A stretch of DNA of 64,000 nt from contig JBKBPL010000016.1 in assembly GCA_046293075.1 (NCBI GenBank), forward strand, positions 28,070-92,069, read 5' to 3'. The stretch is from Ga0077530 sp046293075. Lineage in GTDB: Bacteria; Pseudomonadota; Alphaproteobacteria; Rhizobiales; Hyphomicrobiaceae. Made by a program: the position numbers and the translations under genes. How positions within the stretch are numbered: the first letter of the stretch is position 1; each line of letters starts with the position of its first letter. Below the pieces are notes generated by a model that was given only the letters and a program-made list of their open reading frames with translations, was not told where the DNA came from and did not search any database. Of the stretch, positions 34,587 through 43,694 are shown piece by piece.

Positions 34587-34988
34587 ATGGCCAGCGCCAA
34601 GCCATCCGCCGGGACGCAGCGCCCGATCTCGCCGCACCTCCAGATCTACAGCCCGCTCATCAACATGATGATGTCGATCGCGCATCGCATCACGGGGGTG
34701 GCGCTCTACGCCGGCACACTGCTGCTCGCCTTCTTCCTCGTCTCGGCCGCGAGCGGTCCTGATGCCTACTACTATGCGAAGTGGCTGTTCGGGAAATGGA
34801 TCGGGTTGCTCATCCTCTTCGGCTACACCTGGGCACTCTTCCATCACATGCTCGGCGGCGTGCGCCACCTGATCTGGGACACGGCCCGCGGCTTCGATCT
34901 CGCCACGGTCGACAGGCTCTGCTGGGGCACACTTCTAGGCTCAATCTCGCTGACGATCCTCGTGTGGGTCGCAGCCTTCCTGTTCTGA
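34587..34988 (+). CDS. sdhC: Succinate dehydrogenase cytochrome b556 subunit
   Basis: A 133-residue membrane anchor of respiratory complex II with three transmembrane helices. PISPHLQIYSP and the SIAHRITGVAL signature lie near the first helix. The heme-ligand motif FHHMLGGVRHLIWD is in the second helix (His87 most likely, aligned to the Escherichia coli His84). Together with SdhD it binds heme b and ubiquinone. The first gene of sdhC-sdhD-sdhA, spaced 12 bp from sdhD. Confidence 0.96.
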   Translation: MASAKPSAGTQRPISPHLQIYSPLINMMMSIAHRITGVALYAGTLLLAFFLVSAASGPDAYYYAKWLFGKWIGLLILFGYTWALFHHMLGGVRHLIWDTARGFDLATVDRLCWGTLLGSISLTILVWVAAFLF

Positions 34989-35000
34989 GAGGGCGCTGCC

Positions 35001-35420
35001 ATGACCACGACGCTCCGCCCGACGCCCTCGCCGAACGACGCCCAGATCCGCACGCCGCTCGCCCGCGTGCGCGGACTGGGCTCGGCGAAAGAAGGAACGG
35101 ATCACTTCTGGCGCCAGCGCGTGACGGGGGTCGCCAACCTCTTCCTCGTCATCTGCGCCGTGTTTCTGGCCCTGCGCCTGGTCGGCGCGAGCTACAATGA
35201 CGCGCGTGAACTCCTGTCCAGCCCGTTCGTGACCGTGGCGCTCGCGCTGCTGATCCTGTCGGGTGTGAGTCACATGCGCCTCGGCATGCAGACCGTGATC
35301 GAGGACTATGTCCACAGCGAGAGGCTGAAGATCGCGCTTCTCATGCTCAATACGTTCTTCGCCATCGCCGTCGGCGCGACGTGCATCCTGGCGGTGTTGA
35401 AGCTCGCATTCGGGGGCTAG
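35001..35420 (+). CDS. sdhD: Succinate dehydrogenase membrane anchor subunit
   Basis: A 139-residue second membrane anchor of complex II with three transmembrane helices. An N-terminal stretch RVRGLGSAKEGTDHFWRQR is typical of alphaproteobacterial SdhD. The region SHMRLGMQTVIEDYVH carries the heme His and quinone-site Tyr candidates. It sits between sdhC and sdhA; the sdhA start follows six bases after its stop, so the operon is tightly coupled. Confidence 0.95.
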   Translation: MTTTLRPTPSPNDAQIRTPLARVRGLGSAKEGTDHFWRQRVTGVANLFLVICAVFLALRLVGASYNDARELLSSPFVTVALALLILSGVSHMRLGMQTVIEDYVHSERLKIALLMLNTFFAIAVGATCILAVLKLAFGG

Positions 35421-35426
35421 AGAGGT

Positions 35427-37262
35427 ATGAACGCACAAGCCAGCGGTGTCGCCAAGCCGGCGGTCAACGGCAAGGCCTACCCGATCACCGACCACACCTA
35501 TGACGTCGTCGTCGTCGGCGCCGGCGGGGCAGGGCTTCGCGCCACACTCGGTTGCGCCCAGGCGGGGCTCAAGACGGCGTGCGTCACCAAGGTTTTCCCG
35601 ACCCGCTCGCACACGGTCGCTGCCCAGGGTGGCGTTGCGGCGGCGCTCGGCAACATGGGCCGGGACGACTGGCGCTGGCACATGTACGACACCGTGAAGG
35701 GCGCTGACTGGCTCGGCGACCAGGATGCCATCGAGTATCTCTGCCGCAATGCGCCGCAGGCCGTGTACGAGATGGAGCACTACGGTGTGCCCTTCAGCCG
35801 TACCGAGGACGGCCGCATCTATCAGCGCCCGTTCGGCGGCATGACCACCGAGTTCGGCGAGGGGCCGCCGGCGCAGCGCACGTGCGCCGCGGCCGACCGT
35901 ACCGGCCATGCCATGCTGCACACGCTTTATGGCCAGTCGCTGCGCTACTCGGCGGAGTTCTTCATCGAGTATTTCGCGATCGATCTGATCATGGATGCGG
36001 ACGGCGCCTGCCGCGGCATTGTTGCCCTTTGCCTCGAGGATGGCACGGTGCACCGTTTCCGCGCCAAGAAGACCATCCTGGCGACGGGTGGTTACGGACG
36101 TGCCTACTTCTCCTGCACCTCCGCGCACACCTGCACCGGTGATGGCAATGCCATGGTGCTGCGCGCCGGTCTGCCGCTACAGGACATGGAATTCGTGCAG
36201 TTCCACCCGACCGGCATCTACGGCGCCGGTGTGCTGATTACCGAGGGCTCGCGCGGCGAGGGCGGCTATCTCACCAATTCGAACGGCGAGCGCTTCATGG
36301 AGCGCTATGCGCCGCAAGTGAAGGACCTCGCCTCGCGTGACGTCGTCTCGCGCTCGATGACGATTGAGATCCGCGAGGGCCGCGGCGTCGGCCCGCTCAA
36401 GGACCACATCTATCTGCACCTCGACCACCTCGATCCCAAGATCCTGGCCGAGCGTTTGCCGGGCATCACCGAAAGCGCGAAGATTTTTGCCGGCGTCGAC
36501 CTGCACCGCGAGCCCATCCCGGTGCTGCCGACCGTCCACTACAACATGGGCGGCATCCCGACGAACTATCACGGCGAGGTCGTCACGCTGAAGGGCGGCA
36601 ACCCCGACCACATCGTGCCGGGTCTGATGGCGATCGGCGAGGCCGCCTGCGTCTCCGTGCATGGCGCCAACCGCCTCGGCTCAAACTCGCTCATCGACCT
36701 TGTCGTGTTTGGCCGCGCTGCGGGCCTCAAGGCGGCCGAGACGACCGAGGCCGGAAGTGCGCACCAGGATCTGCCGAAGGATGCGGGCGATCTGGCGCTC
36801 TCGCGTCTCGACCGCTTCCGCCATGCCAAGGGTGGCCAGTCCACGGCGACCTTGCGCATGAAGATGCAGCGCCTCATGCAGTCGAACTGTGCGGTATTCC
36901 GCGATGGTCCGGTGCTCAAGGAGGGCGCGCAGAAGATCGTCGAGATCTGGAAGGAGACGAGCGATATCGCCGTCACGGACCGCTCGCTGATCTGGAACTC
37001 CGACCTGATCGAGACGCTCGAATACGACAATCTGATTGCGCAGGCGGCGGTGACCATGATCAGCGCCGAGAACCGCAAGGAAAGCCGTGGTGCGCACGCG
37101 CGCGAGGACTTCCCCAATCGCGACGACAAGGAGTGGATGAAGCACACGCTGACGTGGGCCGACGATGCCAAGCGCGAGGTGCGGATCGATTACCGTCCGG
37201 TGCACACCTACACGCTGACGAACGATATGAACTACATTGAGCCGAAGGCGCGCGTGTACTGA
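35427..37262 (+). CDS. sdhA: Succinate dehydrogenase flavoprotein subunit
   Basis: A 611-residue complex II flavoprotein oxidising succinate to fumarate. The FAD motif VVVGAGGAGLRAT is followed by FPTRSHTVAAQGG, whose His carries covalent FAD. Active-site regions include QFHPTGIYGAG and the Arg-containing SRGEGGYL. MGGIPTNYHG, EAACVSVHGANRLGSNSL and the C-terminal RKESRGAHAREDFPNRDD complete the family pattern. Full length. The expected iron-sulfur gene sdhB does not follow; carA does, after about 140 bp. Confidence 0.98.
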   Translation: MNAQASGVAKPAVNGKAYPITDHTYDVVVVGAGGAGLRATLGCAQAGLKTACVTKVFPTRSHTVAAQGGVAAALGNMGRDDWRWHMYDTVKGADWLGDQDAIEYLCRNAPQAVYEMEHYGVPFSRTEDGRIYQRPFGGMTTEFGEGPPAQRTCAAADRTGHAMLHTLYGQSLRYSAEFFIEYFAIDLIMDADGACRGIVALCLEDGTVHRFRAKKTILATGGYGRAYFSCTSAHTCTGDGNAMVLRAGLPLQDMEFVQFHPTGIYGAGVLITEGSRGEGGYLTNSNGERFMERYAPQVKDLASRDVVSRSMTIEIREGRGVGPLKDHIYLHLDHLDPKILAERLPGITESAKIFAGVDLHREPIPVLPTVHYNMGGIPTNYHGEVVTLKGGNPDHIVPGLMAIGEAACVSVHGANRLGSNSLIDLVVFGRAAGLKAAETTEAGSAHQDLPKDAGDLALSRLDRFRHAKGGQSTATLRMKMQRLMQSNCAVFRDGPVLKEGAQKIVEIWKETSDIAVTDRSLIWNSDLIETLEYDNLIAQAAVTMISAENRKESRGAHAREDFPNRDDKEWMKHTLTWADDAKREVRIDYRPVHTYTLTNDMNYIEPKARVY

Positions 37263-37311
37263 GCGCCAGAGGCGCCCGTTCGCCGCGAGCCGACGTAAGG
37301 TTCAGGGAGCC

Positions 37312-37344
37312 GGAGGGGCGGCTGCGCACCGGCGAGCCGCCTCC
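37312..37344 (+). other. Hairpin between sdhA and carA
   Basis: The arms GGAGGGGCGGCT and AGCCGCCTCC can pair with a two-base bulge. No T-run follows, so it may be a weak Rho-dependent-type end of the sdh operon or leader structure for carA. Confidence 0.35.
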
Positions 37345-37405
37345 GCGTGCACCAATTCGATGAACGGCGCGTCCGCGTGCGCGCGATCAACCGCAGGTGA
37401 AGCTG

Positions 37406-38605
37406 ATGAGCACGGCCACCAAGGCAGCGACTTCTGACGCGTGGGCGCGCCCGCCGACGACGGCCCGTCTTGTGCTTGCCGACGGCACAGTGATCTCGGG
37501 CCGTGGTCTCGGTGCGGTCGGCACGGCCGTCGGCGAGGTCTGCTTCAACACCGCCATGACCGGCTACCAGGAGATCCTCACCGATCCTTCCTATGCCGGC
37601 CAGATCATAACCTTCACCTTTCCGCACATCGGCAACGTCGGCGCCAATCCCGAGGACACCGAGACGTCGAACTTGGCGGCGCGAACGGGCGCGCGCGGGG
37701 CCGTGCTGCGCGCCGTAATCTCTGCACCGTCCAACTACCGCGCCGCGGAGTCGCTCGATCAGTGGCTGAAGGCGCGCGGCATCATTGCCATTGCCGAGGT
37801 GGACACGCGCGCCCTCACCGCACGCATTCGCGAGCAGGGCATGCCCAATGCGGTCATCGCCCACAGCCCGGATGGCGTGTTCGACATCGAAGCACTCAAG
37901 GCCGAGGCGGCGGTCTGGCCCGGGCTCGATGGGATGGACCTCGTGCCCGAGGTGACGTGCGGGCAGAGCTATAGCTGGGACGAGATGCGCTGGGTGTGGG
38001 GCAAGGGCTACCCACGCCAGGAGCATCCGGAGTTTCACGTCGTCGCGATCGACTATGGCCTCAAGCGCAATATCCTGCGCTGCCTCGCCAATGCCGGCTG
38101 CCGCGTGACCGTCGTGCCGGCGCGGACGACAGCGGAGGATATTCTCGCGCGCAAGCCCGATGGCGTGTTTCTCTCCAACGGCCCCGGCGATCCGGCAGCG
38201 ACCGGCAAGTACGCCGTGCCTGAGATTAGGAAGCTGGTGGCCTCCGGCCTCCCGACCTTCGGCATCTGCCTCGGCCACCAGATGCTCGGCCTCGCTGTCG
38301 GCGCGCGGACGCACAAGATGCATCAGGGGCATCACGGCGCCAATCATCCGGTCAAGGACTATACGACCAACAAGGTCGAGATCGTTTCGATGAACCACGG
38401 CTTCGCCGTCGATCGCGAGACCTTGCCGGAGGGGGTCGAGGAGACGCACGTCTCGCTCTTCGACGGCACGAACTGCGGCATCCGCCTCAAGGACAAGCCG
38501 GTCTTCTCCGTGCAGTACCACCCGGAAGCTTCGCCCGGCCCCGAGGACAGCCACTACCTGTTCGACCGCTTCGTCGAGCTCATGCGCAGGCACAGGGCGG
38601 CCTGA
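37406..38605 (+). CDS. carA: Carbamoyl-phosphate synthase small subunit (glutaminase)
   Basis: A 399-residue small subunit that hydrolyses glutamine and passes ammonia to CarB for arginine and pyrimidine synthesis. The N-terminal CarA-specific domain (GEVCFNTAMTGYQEILTDPS, FTFPHIGNVG) is followed by the class I amidotransferase domain: SNGPGDP, nucleophile motif FGICLGHQMLGLA and the VQYHPEASPGP His/Glu pair. ATG 37406 follows AGGTGAAGCTG; a GTG three codons earlier is possible. carB is not in the window. A terminator-like hairpin at 38629 separates it from metK. Confidence 0.97.
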   Translation: MSTATKAATSDAWARPPTTARLVLADGTVISGRGLGAVGTAVGEVCFNTAMTGYQEILTDPSYAGQIITFTFPHIGNVGANPEDTETSNLAARTGARGAVLRAVISAPSNYRAAESLDQWLKARGIIAIAEVDTRALTARIREQGMPNAVIAHSPDGVFDIEALKAEAAVWPGLDGMDLVPEVTCGQSYSWDEMRWVWGKGYPRQEHPEFHVVAIDYGLKRNILRCLANAGCRVTVVPARTTAEDILARKPDGVFLSNGPGDPAATGKYAVPEIRKLVASGLPTFGICLGHQMLGLAVGARTHKMHQGHHGANHPVKDYTTNKVEIVSMNHGFAVDRETLPEGVEETHVSLFDGTNCGIRLKDKPVFSVQYHPEASPGPEDSHYLFDRFVELMRRHRAA

Positions 38606-38628
38606 CATGGTGGCCCGCCGATGACGAA

Positions 38629-38656
38629 GGCCCGGGGGTCTGCCTCCCGGGCCTTT
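38629..38656. terminator. Bidirectional terminator between convergent carA and metK
   Basis: The near-perfect stem GGCCCGGGGG / CCTCCCGGGCC lies between convergent carA and metK, with AAGG on the left and CCTTTCC on the right. It can act in both directions. Confidence 0.7.
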
Positions 38657-38682
38657 CCATGTCAGGGCGGCTGCAACCGGCC

Positions 38683-39882
<1,200 letters not shown>

Positions 39883-39885
39883 GGG

Positions 39886-39899
39886 AACCCCCTGGGGTT
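39886..39899 (-). promoter_or_regulatory. Hairpin covering the metK ribosome-binding site
   Basis: On the gene strand AACCCC and GGGGTT form a compact inverted repeat whose right arm is the GGGG core of the metK ribosome site, ending a few bases before the TTG start. It could limit translation. I see no match to the SAM-II or SAM/SAH riboswitch layouts I know. Confidence 0.4.
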
Positions 39900-40021
39900 A
39901 GGTGTGTGCGAAAAAACGCGCCGTTCTTGCAGTCTTTTCCAGGCCGGTCAAGGCGGCTGGACTCCACATGCAAAGTAGCACGGGCGATAAGGGCCGATGC
40001 GCCCCGAGCTTCCGGTTCGCC

Positions 40022-40519
40022 CTAGTCCTCGCGGAACACCCGCTCCCGCCGCTCGTGGCGTTCCTGCGCCTCGATCGAGAGCGTGGCGATCGGCCGGGCA
40101 TCAAGCCGCTTCAAGCTGATCGGCTCGCCGGTTTCCTCGCAATAGCCGTAGCTGCCATCGTCGATGCGGGCAATGGCGGCATCGATCTTGCCGATCAGTT
40201 TGCGCTGGCGGTCACGAGCCCGCAGCTCCAGGGCCTTGTCAGTCTCCGATGTGGCGCGGTCGGCGAGATCGGCGTGCTGGGAGGTGTCGTTGTGCAGGCC
40301 CATCAGCGTCTCTCGGGTCTGGCGGAGGATGTCCTCCTTCCACGCCAGGAGCTTGTTTCTGAAGTAGATGCGCTGCCGCTCGTTCATGAACGGCTCGTCT
40401 TCGCTCGGCTTGTAGCCGGGGCTCAGCGTGATTTCGCTGTGGCGGGCGTCGGGCTTGCCGTTGCTACGGCCCCCCTTTCGCGCGCCATTTCCGTTCGCAG
40501 GCTTTCCGGATTTTGTCAT
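40022..40519 (-). CDS. dksA: RNA polymerase-binding transcription factor DksA
   Basis: A 165-residue DksA, which works with ppGpp in the RNA polymerase secondary channel during the stringent response. It has a basic N-terminal tail, the coiled-coil segment (about 45-120) with HADLADRATSETDKALELR at the tip, and the C-terminal zinc-finger-like region YGYCEETGEPI. Of the four zinc cysteines in Escherichia coli only the first (Cys127) is kept; the others align to Thr, Ser and Ala. I recall other alphaproteobacterial DksA proteins being similarly cysteine-poor. Start ATG 40519 (MTKSGKP) is preferred to a longer frame. Confidence 0.94.
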   Translation of the reverse strand: MTKSGKPANGNGARKGGRSNGKPDARHSEITLSPGYKPSEDEPFMNERQRIYFRNKLLAWKEDILRQTRETLMGLHNDTSQHADLADRATSETDKALELRARDRQRKLIGKIDAAIARIDDGSYGYCEETGEPISLKRLDARPIATLSIEAQERHERRERVFRED

Positions 40520-40930
40520 GCGTTGCCACCCATCATGCAAACCCGATCGACCGACCCCCGTCTGCGACTTCGGTCGTAGGAAAATTGCGCCACGTAATAT
40601 GCGAGCCCGGTTCACAGTCAAGCGAATAGCGTCATAGAGTTAGCTCGGGGCATCCCGCTGGCCGGCGGGGCCCTCCGTTCCCGCCGAAATGCTGCGGCGC
40701 ACGCTGGTTCGCCAAGCCTCCCGAAGCCCCCGGACGGTCCGATTCGGGTGCCGCGGGACCCCCCTCCCTGCGGAGCCTTCCGGTGGCGCTCGTGGGCCCG
40801 ATGGACTTCCGGCAGCGGGTCTGCTAGAAAGCGGCCTCGACGCAGACCGCCGCCGCTGCCTCACGCATCGGGGGCGTTCGTGCATTAGGCATTCAACGCG
40901 GCAGAAGCAGACTCACGAGGAGCGGTACGC
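40520..40930. other. Intergenic region between dksA and rpsU
   Basis: About 410 bases between divergent dksA and rpsU. Several open frames exist, but their translations are arginine- and proline-rich shadows without protein character. It should hold both promoters; CACGAGGAGCGGTACGC at the right end is the rpsU ribosome site. Confidence 0.55.
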
Positions 40931-41197
40931 TTGCAAGTTCTCGTTCGCGACAACAACGTTGACCAGGCGCTCAAGGCGCTCAAGAAGAAGATGCAGCGCG
41001 AAGGCATTTTTCGCGAGATGAAGCTGCGCAACTACTACGAGAAGCCCTCCGAGCGCCGGGTGCGCGAGAAGGCCGAGGCCGTCCGCCGCGCCCGCAAGCT
41101 CGCCCGTAAGAAGCTGCAGCGCGAGGGCCTCCTGCCGAGCAAGGCCGCTGCGACCAAGACCGCCAAGGGCGCCGGGCGTGGCGCGCCACGGATCTGA
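40931..41197 (+). CDS. rpsU: 30S ribosomal protein S21
   Basis: An 88-residue S21, involved in translation initiation on the small subunit. The sequence starts MQVLVRDNNVDQALKALKKK and continues with IFREMKLRNYYEKPSERR, the highly conserved family core, then a basic tail longer than in gammaproteobacteria. The start codon is TTG at 40931 with GAGGAG upstream; no ATG gives the conserved N-terminus. A perfect hairpin follows at 41220. Confidence 0.97.
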   Translation: MQVLVRDNNVDQALKALKKKMQREGIFREMKLRNYYEKPSERRVREKAEAVRRARKLARKKLQREGLLPSKAAATKTAKGAGRGAPRI

Positions 41198-41219
41198 TCC
41201 CTCCTGATGATGTTCCCGC

Positions 41220-41240
41220 CCGGGAGGATTTTCCTCCCGG
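41220..41240 (+). terminator. Hairpin after rpsU
   Basis: A perfect palindrome CCGGGAGGA-TTT-TCCTCCCGG stands 22 bp after the rpsU stop. The T-run after it is poor, but position and strength suggest a terminator or transcript-stabilising hairpin. Confidence 0.65.
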
Positions 41241-41355
41241 TCATGTCTTGCGCTGAGGGCGGGGCACGAGCCTCGCGCCCGTGGCGCGAGCCGGGTGGCC
41301 GCATTTCTCCTCTAAGCGCGATAACGCCAGCGCTCCCTTCCGCCTTGGTTTGGCT

Positions 41356-42546
41356 TCAGCCGATCGCGCGCAAGTGACCCGACGACGCGCCACTCGGCGT
41401 GGGACCGCCGCCGACCAGGATCGCGGATGTGACCTGCTTGATGTCGCGGTGCCCGCAGAGCGCCATTGTGAGATCGAGCTCCTTGCGGATGATCTCAAGC
41501 GCCTTCGTCACCCCTTCTTCGCCCATGGCGCCGAGGCCATAGGTGAAGGCGCGGCCGATGTAGACGCCTTTGGCGCCGAGAGCGATCGCCTTGATCACGT
41601 CCTGACCCGAGCGGATCCCGCCGTCCATATGGATTTCTATTCGGTTACCCACTGCCTGCACGATGCCGGGCAGCGCGGCGATCGAGGAGATCGCGCCATC
41701 GAGCTGGCGCCCGCCATGGTTGGAGACGATCAGGGCATCGGCGCCCGTCTCGGCTGCCATCTCGGCGTCCTCGGGATCGAGAATGCCTTTGAGAATGAGC
41801 TTGCCGCCCCACGCGTCGCGGATGCGCTTCACGTCATCCCAGCTCAGGCGCGGATCGAACTGCTCGGCCGTCCATGCACCGAGTGCCGTCATGTCGCTGA
41901 CGCCCTTGGCGTGGCCGACGATGTTGCGGAAGGTCCGCCGCTTGGTGCCGAGCATGCCGAGCCACCAGCGCGGCTTCATGGCGATATCCATGATGTTCGG
42001 GATCGTGAGCCGCGGCGGCGCGGTGAGCCCGTTCTTGAGGTCCTTGTGGCGCTGCGCGAGGATCTGAAGGTCGAGGGTCAGCACCAGTGCGGAGACGCCG
42101 GCCGCCTTGGCGCGCGCGAGCAGGCGGCTCACGAAGTCGCGGTCCCGCATCACGTAGAGCTGGAACCAGAAGGGCTTGTCGGTGTTCTCGGCGACATCCT
42201 CGATCGAGCAGATGCTCATGGTCGAGAGCGTGAAGGGAACGCCGGCCTTGTTGGCCGCGCGCGCCGCGAGGATCTCGCCATCGGCGTGCTGCATCCCGGT
42301 CAGGCCGACGGGCGCCAACGCCAGGGGCATAGCGACAGGAATGCCGGCCATGGTGGTTGCAAGCGTGCGATTGGTCATGTCGACGGCAACACGCTGGCGC
42401 AGCTTGATGCGCTGGAAATCTTCCTCGTTGGCGCGGTAGGTGCTCTCGCTCCACCCGCCGGAGTCGGCGTAGTCGTAGAACATCCGCGGCACGCGCCGCT
42501 TGGCGAGCACGCGCAGGTCTTCGATGCAGGTGATGACTTGGCTCAT
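41356..42546 (-). CDS. FMN-dependent alpha-hydroxyacid dehydrogenase (L-lactate dehydrogenase-like)
   Basis: A 396-residue FMN enzyme of the LldD/glycolate oxidase family, oxidising L-2-hydroxyacids to 2-oxoacids. Signatures are MFYDYADSGGWSESTYRANE, LAPVGLTGMQHADGE, VLTLDLQ and the catalytic SNHGGRQLDGAISS, whose His abstracts the proton. DGGIRSGQDVIKAIALGAKG and IGRAFTYGLGA bind the FMN phosphate. The length matches LldD, so L-lactate is the most likely substrate, but mandelate or other hydroxyacids remain possible. Membrane association, common in LldD, is not testable here. Confidence 0.88.
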   Translation of the reverse strand: MSQVITCIEDLRVLAKRRVPRMFYDYADSGGWSESTYRANEEDFQRIKLRQRVAVDMTNRTLATTMAGIPVAMPLALAPVGLTGMQHADGEILAARAANKAGVPFTLSTMSICSIEDVAENTDKPFWFQLYVMRDRDFVSRLLARAKAAGVSALVLTLDLQILAQRHKDLKNGLTAPPRLTIPNIMDIAMKPRWWLGMLGTKRRTFRNIVGHAKGVSDMTALGAWTAEQFDPRLSWDDVKRIRDAWGGKLILKGILDPEDAEMAAETGADALIVSNHGGRQLDGAISSIAALPGIVQAVGNRIEIHMDGGIRSGQDVIKAIALGAKGVYIGRAFTYGLGAMGEEGVTKALEIIRKELDLTMALCGHRDIKQVTSAILVGGGPTPSGASSGHLRAIG

Positions 42547-42676
42547 GCGGCGCTTCCCCGGATGCTGGGCGCAAGGTGTGCTTGTGGCCCTGGCTTAGCG
42601 CCTTTTGGGCCACAACGGAACAGGCCAATAGGTGAAGGGAGCCGCCCGCCACTCTTGAAAGGTCGCGACGACCGGA

Positions 42677-43429
42677 TCAGTTGCCGACGTCGTAGCGGTA
42701 GAGATCCATGCCATGGATCCGCAGCCAGGCCTTGGCCTCGCCTGAGCGCGGCATGATGCGGTCGACGAGGCGCCAGAAGCGGGGGCCGTGGTTCATGTGA
42801 ACCAGATGCGCGACCTCGTGAGCCGCGACGTAGTCGAGCACGACGGGTGGTGCCAGAAGCAGGCGCCACGAGAAGGAGAGCTGCCCGGCGCTCGAGCAGG
42901 AGCCCCAGCGGGTCTTCTGATCGCGCAGCGTAAGGCGCTGCGGTCTGACGTCGAGCGCCTTGGCATGGCGTGATACCGCGGCCTGAAGATCACGCAGGGC
43001 CTCTGCATAGAGCCAGTCACGCAGGCGGCGCGGTGCGTGCTCGGCATTCCCGCGCACGATCACGATGGGCAGGCGGCGGCCGGCGCGCGCCGCGATCTCG
43101 ACGACGCCGGCGCCGCGCAGCGCCGGCTCGAACGCGATCTCGTGCGGCACGCCGCGCAGCGGGAATGTGGCGCCATCAACGAGCGGCACCGGCTCCGGCA
43201 CGCATTCGAGGCGCTCGCGAACCCAGTCGCGATTGCGCAGCAGAAAGCGGTCCGCTTCGCGCAGGTCCGAGCCGCGCGGCATGGTCAGGATCACGGCGTG
43301 CTGCGTGCGGCTGACGCGCAATGTAAGACGGCGTGCCGTTGGATGCCGGCGCACCTCTACAGGTGCCGAGATGCCATCGACCTTCAGCAGTTGGACTGAC
43401 GTCGTCGATTTCGCGGTCCGCCGCTTCAT
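42677..43429 (-). CDS. YgjP/SprT-like zinc metallopeptidase family protein
   Basis: A 250-residue protein of the YgjP (DUF45, M48-related) family. The zinc motif AAHEVAHLVHMNHGPRFW has HExxH at about 204-208 with a further His, and upstream TRWGSCSSAGQLSFSWRLLL is a strong family marker. It lacks a signal peptide and is probably cytosolic. I start at ATG 43429 with GAGGA upstream; the longer frame adds an unlikely leader. The function of the family is little known; proteolysis is presumed. Confidence 0.88.
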   Translation of the reverse strand: MKRRTAKSTTSVQLLKVDGISAPVEVRRHPTARRLTLRVSRTQHAVILTMPRGSDLREADRFLLRNRDWVRERLECVPEPVPLVDGATFPLRGVPHEIAFEPALRGAGVVEIAARAGRRLPIVIVRGNAEHAPRRLRDWLYAEALRDLQAAVSRHAKALDVRPQRLTLRDQKTRWGSCSSAGQLSFSWRLLLAPPVVLDYVAAHEVAHLVHMNHGPRFWRLVDRIMPRSGEAKAWLRIHGMDLYRYDVGN

Positions 43430-43694
43430 GCGCGTCCTCGCTCGTCTCCTGTTGTCCGTGAAGGGATGCGCCGGACGCGCATCCACAAGAGGCCCCCTCG
43501 ACCGGTGTCAGGAACACCACTCGACTAACGCGCTTCGCACTCGTTTAAGGCAGTCCTGCGGCGCATCCCGACGCACCAACCCATGCGCGATTCCTAACAG
43601 GCCAAGCGGGCGGCGCGAACACGTTCGGCGTCTGTCGTGGTACGAGACCCCGCGCATGTGGCGTCGGCGCCACGCGACGCATCAGTGCCACAGA
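43430..43694. other. Spacer between phaZ and YgjP-like genes
   Basis: About 265 bases without a gene. They include the hairpin GTGGCG-TCGG-CGCCAC at 43658-43673, just beyond the phaZ stop, which may mark the end of the phaZ transcript, although no T-run follows. Confidence 0.4.

Noticed and set aside
39883..40021. A SAM riboswitch upstream of metK
   Set aside because: I could not match the SAM-I, SAM-II or SAM/SAH layouts; only a small ribosome-site hairpin is supported.
40689..41021. A 110-codon plus-strand frame between dksA and rpsU
   Set aside because: It overlaps the rpsU start in another frame and reads as Arg-rich noise.
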